This document shows positions 12,216-25,017 of a stretch of DNA of 64,000 nt, piece after piece. The stretch lies in NCBI GenBank assembly GCA_911728455.2, contig OU452221.1:5360290-5424289 (forward strand), read 5' to 3'. The notes under the pieces were generated by a model. It was not told the origin of the DNA. It was given only the letters and a program-made list of their open reading frames with translations, and did not search any database. This stretch comes from Marthasterias glacialis (Eukaryota; Echinodermata; Asteroidea; Forcipulatida; Asteriidae). Positions within the stretch are counted from its first letter, which is position 1. Each line of letters starts with the position of its first letter. The position numbers were made by a program, and so were the translations under genes.

Positions 12216-15200
12216 ATGTCGCATCAAACCGGAATTAAAGGTGAGGTCTGCCCGAAGTATCAATGACAATACTTTTTTGTTTTTGGAGTTTTATTTAGTT
12301 CTTGGAAGAACCGTGGACATGGAGGTACGGCACCTTCCTGGAACAACCATCCATAGAGCAAGCTTGCTCTATGGAAGAACCAACCAATACCAATGGACCT
12401 GGACTCTCCTATAGTCTCGGTCTATCCTCCATATGTCCCAACATTGTTGTACTACTAGTACTACTACTACTAAAGTACGGAGTACTAGTCCGGCTAGTAT
12501 TAGTAACTTAGTGGTGTACTCTAGTAGTACTACTGTAGGCTTAGTGTAGTAGTACACGAATCGTAGTACAGTATAGTATTAGCCTATACATTGTAGTTGA
12601 GTTCATGTATTTTGATTAAAGTGTATTTTTCAGAGAGACTATAGAGTATGTTGTTAGAGAGAGTTTTCTCAGAAAGACTTGTCAAATATTTGTGACTTAT
12701 TTTTATTATTTAGAGAAAGACTCTGCTCATGCTGCTAGTGCCAGTGCTAGGGTTGAGACCTGAGGCCATTTTATTTACTATAGGCATTACTATTACTATT
12801 AGTATTACATGTTTTTTCTTTTAATTTTTATTTGTTGAAGTAGCCTATTTATTTTATACTTATTTGATTTTTTGATTTGTTTTTATTTGTTTTTTATTTA
12901 TATTCAATTGTTTATTTATGTTGTATTTATTTGTTTACTTATTAAAAAATATAATTAGTTAATTTATGTTCATTTTCAGTGTACTATGCCTTCATGTATA
13001 TCTCTTTACCATTTATCAATGTGCCTTGTTTTATGCCTTGTGCATTTTAACAACATGTATGTAGTATGCTATTTTCCTCTATGAAATTGTTGTATTCTCA
13101 CGTATTTCATGCTTTGTAAAGATATCTTTAAGAATTTTTTATTTAAAATTTACCCAGTCATGTTTCCCTTGTGGTTTGTTGGTTTTATTCATTTGTTTAT
13201 ATTTTATTTAGTTATTTGTTTAAGCATTCAGCCTTTAGCAGTCCTGAAACCATCGCAAATCCTCAGGAATATGCAGCACCGCCAACCAAATAAGCGCAGA
13301 GGTTGCTAACCATTCACATCAACGATCTCTATCCTCAGAGGAACTTGAGTTCAATGTTCTAGAGCGCTCGACTGCCGCGTCCAATACACCAACAACTGTA
13401 TGATACCCCTTGCCATTTGTCAGGCCTATACTTACAAAACAAAACAATAGTTTGGCTTTAAATTTACAGGCCTAGCATTTTAAGATTCATGCTCGGGTAG
13501 TTTTACTGTAACCCAACTCAGACCCTGTCTGATTTTAAAACACAAGAGCGTAGACCATGTAACCTGTGACATCACGTGTTTACAAAAGAGCCACAGAGCC
13601 TGGACTTCCTGCAGGCATGATTTGTACACAGCCCAATGGTAAAACATAAAATCTTGTATTTTATGGAGATCGCACCGTCAGTTATTTATCAACTTTTAAT
13701 ATGAAGGAAAGGGGCTTATCTCAAAAGTGGTTCAGCTATTATTTTTATAACTCTTGAATTTATGTGGAAATTATGACACAAAAGGTCAAACTTCCCGTGA
13801 CCAGTGTAGTATCTTGCCTGCCGGAATGGCCCTGGATTGTACAAGGTCACTCTTTTTGCAAACAAAGGTTACGTGGTCTATATTTGTCCCCAACACATTT
13901 GTGTGACAAATGAAATTGTCATCAATTAATGTCTTGTATTGTTTACGTTTTATTTCTGAAGCATCTGAGGAGCTCAAGCAGGTGTTTGCTGATGCTAGGG
14001 AGCAGGACTACAGGGTGGTCAAAGTTGGCATTGATATTGGTCAGTATTTAGAGTTGATTTCATCTCGGCCAAGTTCAACCCTCCTACTCTTGGTAACATT
14101 TTCAAAACAGTTGATCAACCACTTGTAATCATTTTACTGCACAGGTTGTGTAGAACAGTGGATGTTAGGAGTGGGCCAGTAGGAGGGGTTAATCTAGAGC
14201 TGATTTAATAAATCTACTTCGATGACCTCAACGGAAGCTTTAGTCAATTTTTGTTTTTCCTCCCGAACCACAAGATCCTTTTGTAAGACTGCACATTCAG
14301 ACAGCCTGTACTTTCCAAAAGAAAGACATGTTTTCATAGATATGGAGTTAATTTCATCTAGGCCTAGTTTTTAAAAAAGAATAGGAAAGTATGTGTATAA
14401 AACTGCAAGTGCTGAGTGATAGTGCTCAGTATAAGACTATGGGTGAATATGGGTGATTCACAATTACAGTGCACCTTCTGAGGTTTACTCCAGAGAGGCA
14501 ATTATCCCCTAAAGCGGTTGACTTAAAACAACTACACTCGCAACTCAGAACCTCACAGGCAGTTTGGGATCTTTAAAATGGCTGACATGAATGTTAAAAA
14601 AATATTGAACACCAGCCTCGCAAAAAAAGTACCATCTTATGCCATAAACACAGAAAAATACGACCTCCCTGCTTTGCAAACCACCAATGAACTTAAAACA
14701 ATTGTGGTCATGCGTCGGATGCTGCAAGACGACTAAAGACTTGTTGACCTTTTCCCATGATGCACTGTGAAAGTAGGCTCTCATGGCAAACTGTAAAGGG
14801 TGCACTGTATTGTGAGTTACCCATATTAGCACGAATGAGTTACACTCACGCACCAAACTATTATTCCTGCTATTTTGGCGTTAAGTTTCATCTCATCATT
14901 TTGTTTGTTTACAGAGAATGAGAAGTTGATTTCATTGGGTTATAAAGAAGCCACAGGAACATGGGAGCAAGATATCCTTTTTATTTCAATGAATTTTATT
15001 TAAATCTCTTGAGATATTGTGGGGATTCGGAAACACACAGATTTGTTCGAGACTAGTTGCTTTCTGACAGCAGGCCTATCTAAAAAACTATGGTGACCCA
15101 GAGTCTCAAACTTGGCAGATATGTTCAAATAGGCAAATATTTTCTGAGAAAAGGCTCTAAAATGCAGAAAAGTGTTCTGAAGAGGCTTTAGTGCAGGCTG

Positions 15201-18200
15201 TGGTACTAGACGCCAGATGCTGTCATGCATTTAAAGTGCACTGCGAGGAGCCAGACGAGTCATGCAGTGTGTACATGGTGTTTTTTGTTCTGCAGTGTAT
15301 CATCTTGGATGCATTACATTTGCGCCTTGTTGCGAAAGAAGGTGAAAATCCTTACAAAAGGAACCATCTGGGGGCTCTGGGCAATTTAGTATAACATGCC
15401 CGGTATGTGGCAGAGGGAGGCCCCCCAAAAAAATGTTCCCATTTTCTAACACACTCTTCCCCTCTTGTACAGAATCACCCCCCTAAAATCCTCGCAATAG
15501 GAAGGGGGTACACCCTGCCACATATCGAGCACCAAATGTAATTTAGGAAACACAGATAAGTAACAGGTTTTAAATACCTCCATTGGACCTGTGGGGATGG
15601 CTGAGTTAAGCCTGGTTCATACTTCACGCAAAAGCGAAGGCGAAACGAGTTTTGCTGACGCAACAATTCAGTACGCGCTGTTTTTCAATTGTGACGCAAG
15701 AAAATTCGCTTCGCTTTTGCCATTCGCGTGAAGTATGAACCGGGCTTTAGTCTTGCAGCTTTGTGTAAAGCAGTTTTCCCTTTAGTAAAGGGCACCTTAT
15801 GAAGGAATTTATACAAATTTCTACTGGAACATTTCAAGGGGCACCAAGACAACATCCAGGGGCATGGAGGCAACTGCCTCCAGTGCCTTTTTGAACTATC
15901 AGACCTGGGTCATTAACAAGATGTTAACAACGAGGTTTTAAAACTTCCTAAACAGAACTACTTCACATTACTATCCTTGACCATATGGACACATTATGAC
16001 GCTCTGATACCTCCACTGATTGAGGAGAAAGAGCCGTGTTACCTTTTCTACCGTTTTGACGAGAAGGACTCCCAGAATAATTACAGATGGCTGTTTGTTG
16101 TATACGTTCCAGAATTTGCAACGGTAAGATTTTGAGTTTTCAATATTCACCAGGCCTGTAAATTGTCCGGATATCTCCTGGTTTCTGGATTTCTTTTGGA
16201 TCTCCCTTTGCTTTCAGAATTTCTGAAAGTTGCATGGCCTGATTTTTCGCCAAAAGAATTGTTTTTTTTTTTCAATTGTTTTCTCTGAAAAACATATAAA
16301 AGTTTTTGCATAGTCATGGACAATGCACAAAATGCAAAATTGATTGTACATGGCTGACGTGAGATAATGTCAGGATCCTGACATTAATTTGTTTTTAGTT
16401 TTTACTTAAGTACCACTTATCTTTGGCAGATTTTTTGTGCAATACCTTAATAAATGAAAGCTTGTAATTTTCTTGAATCTATACAAATAGCTATTTAAAA
16501 TTGAAATCTAACTTTTCAGTTCAAGTCGGCAAAAATTTTAACCTATAGCATCTTTAATAAAAGACATAAGATGACTTCAAAAGAAGAGAGCCATAGCCTA
16601 TTTGTTTAATTTATTTCCCAACTGATTTCAGAAGTAATATATAAATTTCAAAAAATGAAGAAAGGAAAAAAAACATTCTCATTCTGGTGTGATTCTTCTT
16701 AGGGAAAACAGTTTTGTGAATACATTTTTATACTATGTGATGTGGGTTCGGTGCCTGTCATGGCGTCTTGTCCTTGATCAAGACACTTAACCATTATTGC
16801 TTTGTCCTTCGGATGGGACGTAAACCCGTTGGTCCCTTGTGTTGTGTAAAGACAGTACACTTGTCATAAAGAGAATGGGTTCACTGTAGTGTTTATGGCA
16901 TGGTCTTGCAGCGATATGCACCACCTAAACCTTATATCCCTTTGAGGGTGTTTTATCATGGTTGCTTCGTCTCATAAAATCGAGCTCAACAATCTCCACC
17001 TGATTTGATAATTTGGCACCAGGAGTGTCATTTATGACAGACGTATTGTTTTATATATGTACACTCTAACAAGGTACATGCATGTATGTGCACTAATGCC
17101 CGGACTGCATTGCCAGCCAATATCAGGGATAAGAAATTTCAGACTTTTATCTGAATTCAGACATTTTTGTCACTAGCCGGTGATAAAAAGGAGACGGTAC
17201 TTTCTTTAGATATAAATAAATCCTGCTCTTTGATCTACTCCTCTTATGCTGAAGAAACTGTGTCTAAAAGCTTCCTGCTATCTTTAACTTCAGGGGTTAC
17301 CAAAGGTGGAAATGCCACCATTTCAACTTAAGCTCCAATAATTTCAGGACCTTTGTTTGTCAGCAATGATTCTCAACCCTGCAATATTAAATAAGACAAG
17401 CCAAGTTGCCCGATCTGAAGATCAGGCTTGGAGTGGTGGGTGTTGGGTGAACAAAGGGTATAGATAGTTGGGGTATAAAGTGCCTAGTCTAAGGCTGACA
17501 AAAGTCGTACTATCATAACCGGCAACGTCTCCATCGTAGTTTAGGTGGTTTTAAAGTATATTGTTGAGGTCTTTCATGGATTTTGGAGCAGTTTTTTGTT
17601 ACTCCATGTTTTTGAAATTTTAATTTGTAAGGCATTACACAGAGTCCAACAAACACATGAGCATTCATTCGGTCGGACCCTATACATATTAATACGCCAG
17701 ATAATGTCCAGTGTTGATAAAAGCGTTGGGTTCAGTGTAACTCAATGACTGTGATGGGCTGTGGTGCCAACGTTGATGTCGTGGATATAGAACAATGGGG
17801 ATCATGTGCACAGCAGACTCTGTGCAAACGACTCCGTCAGATAAACGACTCTGTGGGATTCGCAAACAAACTAAACGACCGCTGCATGTAAGATTTGAGA
17901 AACACCATTAAAGTGTGGCTGTTGTGGTAATTAAGCACACGGGTCAAGAGTAACACAGCACCTAAGGGAAAACAGAGGGAGGGTGTACGAAAAGCTTAAT
18001 GGTCCTGATTGACGGCCGCTGCATGACAAAAAGCACTAAATAATGCGGGAAAAGTGGCGATTTGCCCATGACGTGAAAACGACATCTTCGGTGGAGCTGG
18101 AAGGGCGACGACGACACCCTCTGGATTTATCCCGATACCTGGGTACCCCTCCCGAGCTGCGGGACCCAGCCGTTCCGGACGCTATGTGCGACAAACATTT

Positions 18201-21200
18201 GAGGTTTTCGCTCTTATTATATTAGATAAAGAGTGTTTTACCTTTAAATGAAGTTTGATATTCAAAACAAAAATTTTACCGGGCAACATTAGAAACTCCT
18301 TTTACTGCTTTTGTAATTGATAGATTGCTAAGTCTTGCATGAAACGGCAAACGTTGGAACCCATGAAAGTACAATATTTTGTTTCTTCATGCTTTAAAGC
18401 AATGTAAGTGGGAATCCATGAATAAATATGCTTGACTAACAACCAGAGACCTGCAAGGTGTTTTAAAAATGTCACTTCTTTTTATTTCTCAGGTGAAACA
18501 GAAGATGATCTTCGCTGCAACAAAGTCCTCGCTTAAGACAACGTTTGGCTCAGGACAGATACAAAATGAAATACTTGAGACTTCAAAAGTAAGTACTGTG
18601 CTTTTTTCTGTGCAAGATTCTTGCCTTCGTGGCTTTTGAAGCTTCCTGAATCAATCGCAAACCAACATGTTAAAAAACAACAAACTGTTTCATGACTCGT
18701 CTTATCTAGTCTCCACTATTGAAATGCACTGTTTAGTTGTCAAAGTCGGAAGGACCTTGAGCGACTCAAGAGACTACCGAACGCTGCTGCCCGGCTTGTG
18801 TTCCATGCCCCAATTCAGACCCATACACAACCTCTTTGACTTGAACTCCACTGGCTGCGTGTGCGACACAGGAATGAACTCAAAGTTCCCTGTACAAAAA
18901 TATACAGACCCATATATTTGAAATGTGGCGTCATTGGATAGTTTTGGATTTTAACAAATTACACACTGGAAGGGTATACAATACAATGGCATTTCACACA
19001 ATTTTATCATGATGTTAGAGACTTGTAGATTTTTTTTGCATTTTCATAAGGACTATATAAAACTTCATGTAGTTGGAAAATGAGTGCATCCCAAAGCTTA
19101 GCTTGACCTAAGGGACCCTCTTTAAGCTGTAAATTACAACTTAGTTAAGAAATTGCAAATAAACATTCTAGAAATAAAGACTGCAAGTCAAGTCAAACGC
19201 AAGTTCAAAGCTGACATCCCAACCTAAATGTTGTTGACAACTTTCACAAAATATCATTTGAAGGTCACGTGGTGTGTTGTTACCAATACGAAGGCGTTGT
19301 AAGAAGAATGTTTTGCATATTCATGATAAATTCCAGACCGAAATGAACTACAAGGGATACATAAGTCACATCCAACACCAAGAGGCTCCAGCGCCCCTGA
19401 CGGCCAGCGAGGAAGAAGAGAAACAGAGGAGGGAAGACGAGGGACATAGTGATATTGGCAGCACTACCAAGCAGAGCCACCTGAAGGGTATTGCCTTCCC
19501 AGTCCGACCTGATGCCAATGACAAGCTTCTTGCATTGAAGAATGGAGATTATACCTATGTTAGACTGGTGAGTGTGAGTTTGTATGAGGGATGTGTTGGC
19601 ATTTAGCTCGGATAGCCAGATGCACCCACAAAAGAATACGCCATCTACATGTATGTAGATGCATGTTCTCGTAAAGGAACATTCCAACAGAGCCATCAAA
19701 GAGATTTATACATTGTGTAATCAAAAGAATTAATTAATAGGATGTAAGATTTGCGGCTTTGCATTATGGAATAGGATAGTACAGTATGTATTCTTAAGTA
19801 AGTCTGCTATGTAATAATCTCTTAATTTTGCAGGGCATGATTTTCACCGAAATAATTTGTTTCCTTGCATACGTACATACATACATGCGGTGGTGGATCA
19901 GTCCCGGTGCCTGTCTATAATACAGTCTGGCTTCTGTAACTTAAGGCTATGGTTTTTAGCTTGTACTCAGGGGATAATCAATATATCAAAAATGCTCGAT
20001 ATTAGATGTCCGATATATTGATTTTTTGAAAAAAATCTTATATCGTCAAGACCTCACCGCTCGACCACAACACGTCAATACTGGTGGTGTAAAGAGTCTA
20101 TAAACCTCTGAAAAGTAACATCCAAATTCTCCAGGGAGCTTTAGACCAAGAGGATATAGACCGTTCCGGCCTGTCAATCAAACTGTGCGCAATGACCAAT
20201 TGGATCACGCCTTTTGGTCATATGACCTCGGTCAAACTCGGTCACACGTGCAGCGTAAACGTACACAAACTAAGGTGTGTGGGCGGGGTTTGTAGCCAAA
20301 GTCGCAACGGTCTATTGTTATCCAATTTTCAGGATTGTTCATTTTTCGTGCTATCTCACCCATGATACTGAGCCTGAGGTTGAAACTTCTCGCAGTCAAT
20401 TTTCATGGTGTTTTTTTTGTTTTTTTTGCTTGTCTCTTTCAGTGTGTGGATATAAAGAATGAGGAGATTCTGTTGGATGACTCAGACAGCATTGAGTTGA
20501 ATGCGCTCCCAGCCAAGGTGCCTAAAGATAAAGCTAGCTACCATGTCTTCACATTCAAGCACACGCATGAAGGAGATTATCTAGAAAGTATAGGTAAGAC
20601 AACAAGCCTCTAAACCATAGGTCTTGAGGCATTACATGGTGAGGTATCAATGTATATCTGGTTATATCTACTTTGCTATATACAGTAGATTGTTCTTGTG
20701 AGAACTTGCCCGTTATTATTCTACTACCGCGGAGTAGATTTCAGAATTCAGGGGGCCAGCTTAGTTCTGAAAAGAACTGTCCTGCTTATTAAGTACTCTC
20801 TGGGGAGGTATGAAATTAGCTGGGACACTACTTTCACTTCATCGATCGAGGGGACTTTTCGGATAATTTCACTGCCGCGGAGTGAGTTTATTAATTTGGT
20901 CTCAATGGTTCAACTAGCCTGCTCTAGTCATCGTCAGGAGACTGCTTTGTACTTGGTTTTTAAAAAGATGTCATTTATTTTCATCCAGGGCTCAGCTAAA
21001 TTTTTGTGGAGTTTCAATTCTAACAGTTATTTTGTGTTTAGTTATGGTTTTAGCTAGTGAATATAATTGAAAATGAAGTAGACATGCAGTTGCAGTTGTT
21101 ATTATCCAGTCATGTATTTGATTCTTAAATTCTCGAGTCTGAGTCTGGGCCCTCAGTTGAAGTTCTGAGTCATTTAGGTTGAGTGACATTCGTACTGGGA

Positions 21201-23088
21201 CAATCATGTCATAAAATCTACAATAATAACCAGATATTTTTATAGGAAAACCCCATGTACAGCTTTTTATTACACAACTGAAGAGCTAACACTCACTTCA
21301 GTATTTAATATTGGGCACGATCAGTCGGTCTGCGCGGTCAGTCGATTGCGTTGAGCAATCGGTCAATTCTAAAGGATATCGCGGACTGAACTTGCCTTTA
21401 AAAAAAACTCCTCCATGAATTATGAATTGTAAAGAAAAAGTGTTTGACTGGTTGCAACGGGTCTGACGGATAAAGCGTCATGATGGACCGATTATGTAAC
21501 GATCGACGATTGTGCAGATGGACCGATTGGGCCCAACATTTACATTACAGTCTTGGTGTACACTTCTCAGGTTGATCACCAAATGGCATCCTTTATTTTT
21601 TTATTTATTTACGTCATCGTCAATGAGGGTAATCTGCAATCAGCAACCAGCACTGCTTTCCATGGAGGCCCTCAATACAACAAAAATATTTATAAAACTA
21701 GACAAAGAATTACTTTTATAAAATGGATTAAAAATAATACTACTAGTCCAAATTGCTAGCGTACCGGTCATCTGTGATGTACGTGAAATATCAGGTTTCT
21801 ACATACAGCCCCAGACACTGCTTGTTGTAATTCTAATCTCATTTGGATTTGTTCCAGTGTTTATTTATTCCATGCCTGGCTATAACTGTCCCGTGAAGGA
21901 GCGGATGTTGTACACAAGCTGTCTCAGTCCACTCTTAGGCTACATTGGAGAGTCTCTAGGAATCGAAGTTGTAAAAAGGGTGAGTTTTCTTTCTCATCAT
22001 AGGTCTCTAGCCAGCCTCATTCCGTTCTATAGATATTTCTATGGTAGATGTTCCACACCAGTCTATCCAACTAGGTTACCCCATCAGGGTGTTTGAGCGG
22101 CCAATTTCATAGCACATTTTTTATATTTTTTTTGCAATGTCGTCTTTTTTTTTTCGCCGAAAAAAAAGTTTTAGTCTGGTAATAATTGCAATATTTTATA
22201 AAACAGATGAGCTCCTTTGAAATTAGCCCTTCCCATAAAATATGCTGATTACATTCACACATGAGTACAGACACTATTGGTTGTCAAACGCTGTAGATTT
22301 GCGCACTGGGCAGACGCACAAGCGTGTATGCATCCAGCCACCATCAGCTCCATACAAAAAGGCCCGATGTTCCCTCATTTTGCTCACCTGTAGTGTAAGT
22401 GCACACGCTCGCCATGCAGTTCACAAATTTCATGAGAAGGGTCTATTGCTACATGCATTATATTTTTCCAGCTATGATCTGATTTCCGATTTGTTTTGCC
22501 CTCAGAGAAATCAGTAAATTTTTTATTAGACTGGAAAGAGTATAAAAGGCTATACCATATGCACATGGACAGCCCTTGTCAACTCATTAAAATTGCTCTA
22601 AGTGATGTTTGCATGGTGTAGGAAACTAAGAAAATACTATTAGCTAGTAAACTTGCGGGTACAACCATGTGTTTGAATCTCTTTTGGGAGGAGTGTTGGC
22701 TCTGAAAAGAGCCAGAGTGGTCTCGACGTTTCTCCTCCTGAAGATGATCAGAGTATACTGATCGAAACGTCAAGACCACTCCGGCTCTTTTCAGAGCCAA
22801 CACTCCTCCCAAAAGAGATTCAAACACATGGTTTTACCTGCAAGTTTACTAGCTAACAGTATTTTCTTAAAATTGCCCTACTTGATTACATGGGCCAAAG
22901 ATTAAGCCTGCTGTCTACTGTTATTGTTGTTACAGATTGAAATAAATGAGGGTGCGGTCCTCACGGAGGCGTTTCTTATGGACGAGGTTCACCCGGTACG
23001 CAACCTGCACCGGCCAGCATTTGCCAAGCCCAAGGGACCACAGGGGAAGAGGGGTCAAAGACGGTTGTTAAAGGAAGAAAATAATTAA
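12216..23088 (+). CDS. TWF1: twinfilin, 9 coding exons
   Basis: Exons: 12216-12240, 13962-14039, 14915-14971, 15993-16123, 18493-18588, 19337-19567, 20443-20593, 21858-21979, 22936-23088; 1044 nt, 347 residues (human twinfilin-1 is about 350). Twinfilin binds ADP-actin monomers and capping protein and regulates barbed-end dynamics in the cytoplasm. The N terminus MSHQTGIKASEEL is nearly the family signature; ADF-homology domain 1 spans roughly residues 4-140 and domain 2 roughly 175-313 (YHVFTFKHTHEGDYLESI, then VFIYSMPGY). The conserved tail FAKPKGPQGKRGQRRL, which in the family contacts capping protein and phosphoinositides, is present. Intron 3 (14972-15992) is not GT-AG but AT-AC with U12-type signals; all other introns are GT-AG. 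The other introns are largely repeats. Probably the only twinfilin gene of an invertebrate, so the vertebrate 1/2 suffix is loose. Confidence 0.95.
12447..12560. repeat. ACT/AGT-rich low-complexity tract
   Basis: Twinfilin intron 1. Irregular runs of ACT and AGT triplets (TACTACTAGTACTACTACTA and similar) that are self-complementary. Confidence 0.8.
13222..13382 (-). mobile_element. tRNA-Leu-headed SINE, body 1, internally deleted
   Basis: Twinfilin intron 1. Body words (GCAGCACCGCCAACCAAATA) followed by a short remnant of the head; the B-box part is missing. Confidence 0.55.
14448..14825. mobile_element. ATGGGTNACTCACAAT TIR element
   Basis: Twinfilin intron 2. TATGGGTGATTCACAATTAC left and TATTGTGAGTTACCCATA right are inverted repeats, each followed inward by CAGTGCACC. 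About 378 bp, no coding potential recognised; ends 90 bp before exon 3. Confidence 0.7.
14972..15992 (+). other. U12-type AT-AC intron (twinfilin intron 3)
   Basis: The intron starts ATATCCTTTT immediately after the exon end GAGCAAG and finishes GGACAC before ATTATGACGC. The element ATCCTTGAC at 15973-15981 matches the U12 branch-site consensus TTCCTTRAC, with the presumed branch A at 15980, 12 nt before the intron end. No usable GT lies at the end of exon 3, and only this splice restores the conserved TWEQDYDALIPP reading. Processing therefore should need the minor spliceosome (U11/U12/U4atac/U6atac). Confidence 0.9.
15606..15750. mobile_element. TTCATACTTCACGC MITE
   Basis: Inside the twinfilin AT-AC intron. 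GCCTGGTTCATACTTCACGC at the left and GCGTGAAGTATGAACCGGGC at the right are inverted repeats; arms extend with AAAAGCGAA words. Confidence 0.8.
16740..16885 (+). mobile_element. tRNA-Leu-headed SINE, body 2, head truncated
   Basis: Twinfilin intron 4. Starts at the B box (GTGGGTTCGGTGCCTGTCAT) and continues with the body-2 word TTGTCCTTCGGATGGGACGT. Confidence 0.6.
18740..18905 (+). mobile_element. non-LTR retrotransposon fragment (CR1/L2/Jockey type)
   Basis: Twinfilin intron 5. Translation with one frame disturbance gives DLERLKRLPNAAARLVF and LELHWLRVRHRNELKV, the conserved C-terminal part of reverse transcriptases of this group. Too short and decayed to be active. Confidence 0.7.
20156..20315. 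mobile_element. ATAGACCGTT MITE
   Basis: Twinfilin intron 6. ATAGACCGTT at 20156 and AACGGTCTAT ending 20315 are perfect 10-bp inverted repeats; about 160 bp, GC-richer than its surroundings. Confidence 0.65.
21311..21536. mobile_element. TTGGGCNC MITE, copy 2 (inverse)
   Basis: Twinfilin intron 7. TTGGGCACGATCAGTCGGTC left, GACCGATTGGGCCCAA right; ATTCTAAAGGATATCGCGGA interior is the inverse of copy 1. Confidence 0.65.
22630..22865. mobile_element. snapback (fold-back) element, 103-bp arms
   Basis: Last twinfilin intron, 70 bp before exon 9. Left arm 22630-22733 and right arm 22763-22865 are inverted repeats with about five mismatches; the loop is about 29 nt. Arms contain GGGAGGAGTGTTGGCTCTGA. 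Related arm sequences lie at 32116-32275. Confidence 0.9.
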
Positions 23089-23760
23089 AAGAGTAACAAT
23101 TCCTTCAAAGTAAAGGGTTCAACGCCGGTTGAATTGGCAGGACTGGTTTTTATGTAAATGGGGTTGTCTGCTTGAAATCAAGAAATACTTGGAAGTAACT
23201 TGGAAATAACAAATCTGTGGACACCAACATTTCTAAGATTACATTGAATTTTACACCCAAAATCACAATTTTTTTGAAAAGGAAATGCCGATTTTAGGCA
23301 AATTTTCTACAATTTGCGTACTTTTTATTTGCCAAAATGGTGACGATCTGATCTTGTGTATTTTTTGTTTTAGCTAAAGATAAAATCCCATCAGGGAGAG
23401 AAACTTATGTTGGGATGATTGGAATGTTGTAAATTCATATCACACAAAATCTTGGGATAAAGCTTCGGTATTTTTATAATCGGGTTTATATTCAGCCAAT
23501 TTTTAATCAGGTAAATAGCCCATGTTGTGCCCTTACCTTTAACTGTAAACTTTTTATGCATAATTTGATAAAGATTTGTGTACCAAAAAAAAGGCGATAT
23601 CGTAGATATGGTATGTGTGGTACCCTGCTCCGTCTACCAGAAGTAATCATCAATATGCGTTGCAGCTGTCTTCCTGCTTTCCTTATGTAATACTTGATGT
23701 AGTTTTGCTTAAGATTGGCATCCAATCTTGTATCTGTATACACCAATCTGAGTACAGCCC

Positions 23761-23907
23761 GTTTATGGTGTTTTACACCACCGCAACCATGGCCTCCGCA
23801 CGCGCGTCAGCGCGCATACATACCAATCAGCGTGGAGGATTCACAGTGCGTGTGCCCCGACGCGCGCATGCGGCGGCCATAGTTGTGGTGGTGTAAACGC
23901 CCATGAA
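23761..23907. mobile_element. TTTACACCACC palindromic MITE
   Basis: Left GTTTTACACCACCGCAACCA and right GTTGTGGTGGTGTAAACGCC are inverted repeats; GC-rich centre with CGCGCGTCAGCGCGC. Confidence 0.8.
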
Positions 23908-24255
23908 CAAGCTGCTCGGATTAGTCTATAAGAAATACAAGAAATCCATTTCCAACACGAAGCGTTTGCTACAATAACTAAGTGCTGCACCCCCAAAGAA
24001 TGCACAGTCTGCACATGCATTTAAAGATGCATCGCCCAATTTTGTTTGCCGGATTGATGGTAAACATTGATTTCAATATTAGATAAATCCAGGAAGTTGT
24101 GAACTTGAAAGGCCACATCCCTCACAATCCTAGGGAAAAAATGATTCCAGAAAGAGAAGCTTGTGAAATATTTGTTCATATTAAATTTTTGAGATCTTAT
24201 TTTTAAAGCATTGCCTCAGAAATGATAGGAAAAATACAGATTTTAAGATGGTACA

Positions 24256-24590
24256 GGGTCCAATTTCATAGAGCTGCTTAAGCAGAAAGTGTAGCTTAAA
24301 CATTTTCTGCTGAGCGAAAATAAGCAGGATACCAGTCACATATTGTACATGCGGCATAGTATTTTGCCTGGTAACCTTATTCTGGTAAGCATAATTTTGT
24401 TGTGCTTGGCTACTTTTTGTGCTTAACTCTTTCACAAGGGAATATAATGTACAGCTGTGACGGAATCGTTTAATATTTTGTATATTTTGAGCCGGTGGCA
24501 GTGGCTTTCCGGCGTATGAAGTAATTCTCCGTGCCGCTGTTAGCGACTGGCCGTAGTGATAGAGATAAGCAGCTTTATGAAGATGGGCCC
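24256..24590. mobile_element. GGGCCC MITE with internal extra sequence
   Basis: Starts GGGTCCAATTTCATAGAGCT, ends AGCTTTATGAAGATGGGCCC. The family sequence runs to about 24428 and resumes about 24563; the 135 bp between (including GAGCCGGTGGCAGTGGCTTT) are absent from other copies. Confidence 0.7.
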
Positions 24591-25017
24591 AGCTGGTCTT
24601 CAAAATACTTTTTTTTGAGTGGTTGCATATATAAAGGGATTTATTGAAGCATTTAACCCATTGTGCTTTGTGTACATTTCGGGGGAATTGTCAATTAGGT
24701 GTTGAAGCATTGAAATATAATTAATAGATTTCATGACTTGGGCTTTAGTCTACACAGGTAGCGATACTTAAAGGTGTTTGTAAATTTTTTGCAAGAACTA
24801 TATTTTTGCACAAGTTCATGCCAAGATTTGATCATCAAGTTTTGGAAATTAATGTTACAGATAAAGATTTATGAAAATCTCAAATTGATAGAAAAAAATC
24901 AGGGCATGTGTAAAGTGCTTTTGTATGAGTTTATATATCATTTGTTAACGTTGAATAATTACATTGAATAATTACATGTAAAACATAATGAACGTTTACG
25001 AGTGGAATAGTGAGACT

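Noticed and set aside
19280..19699. 139-codon minus-strand ORF
   Set aside because: Antisense shadow of twinfilin exon 6, whose sense frame is highly conserved.
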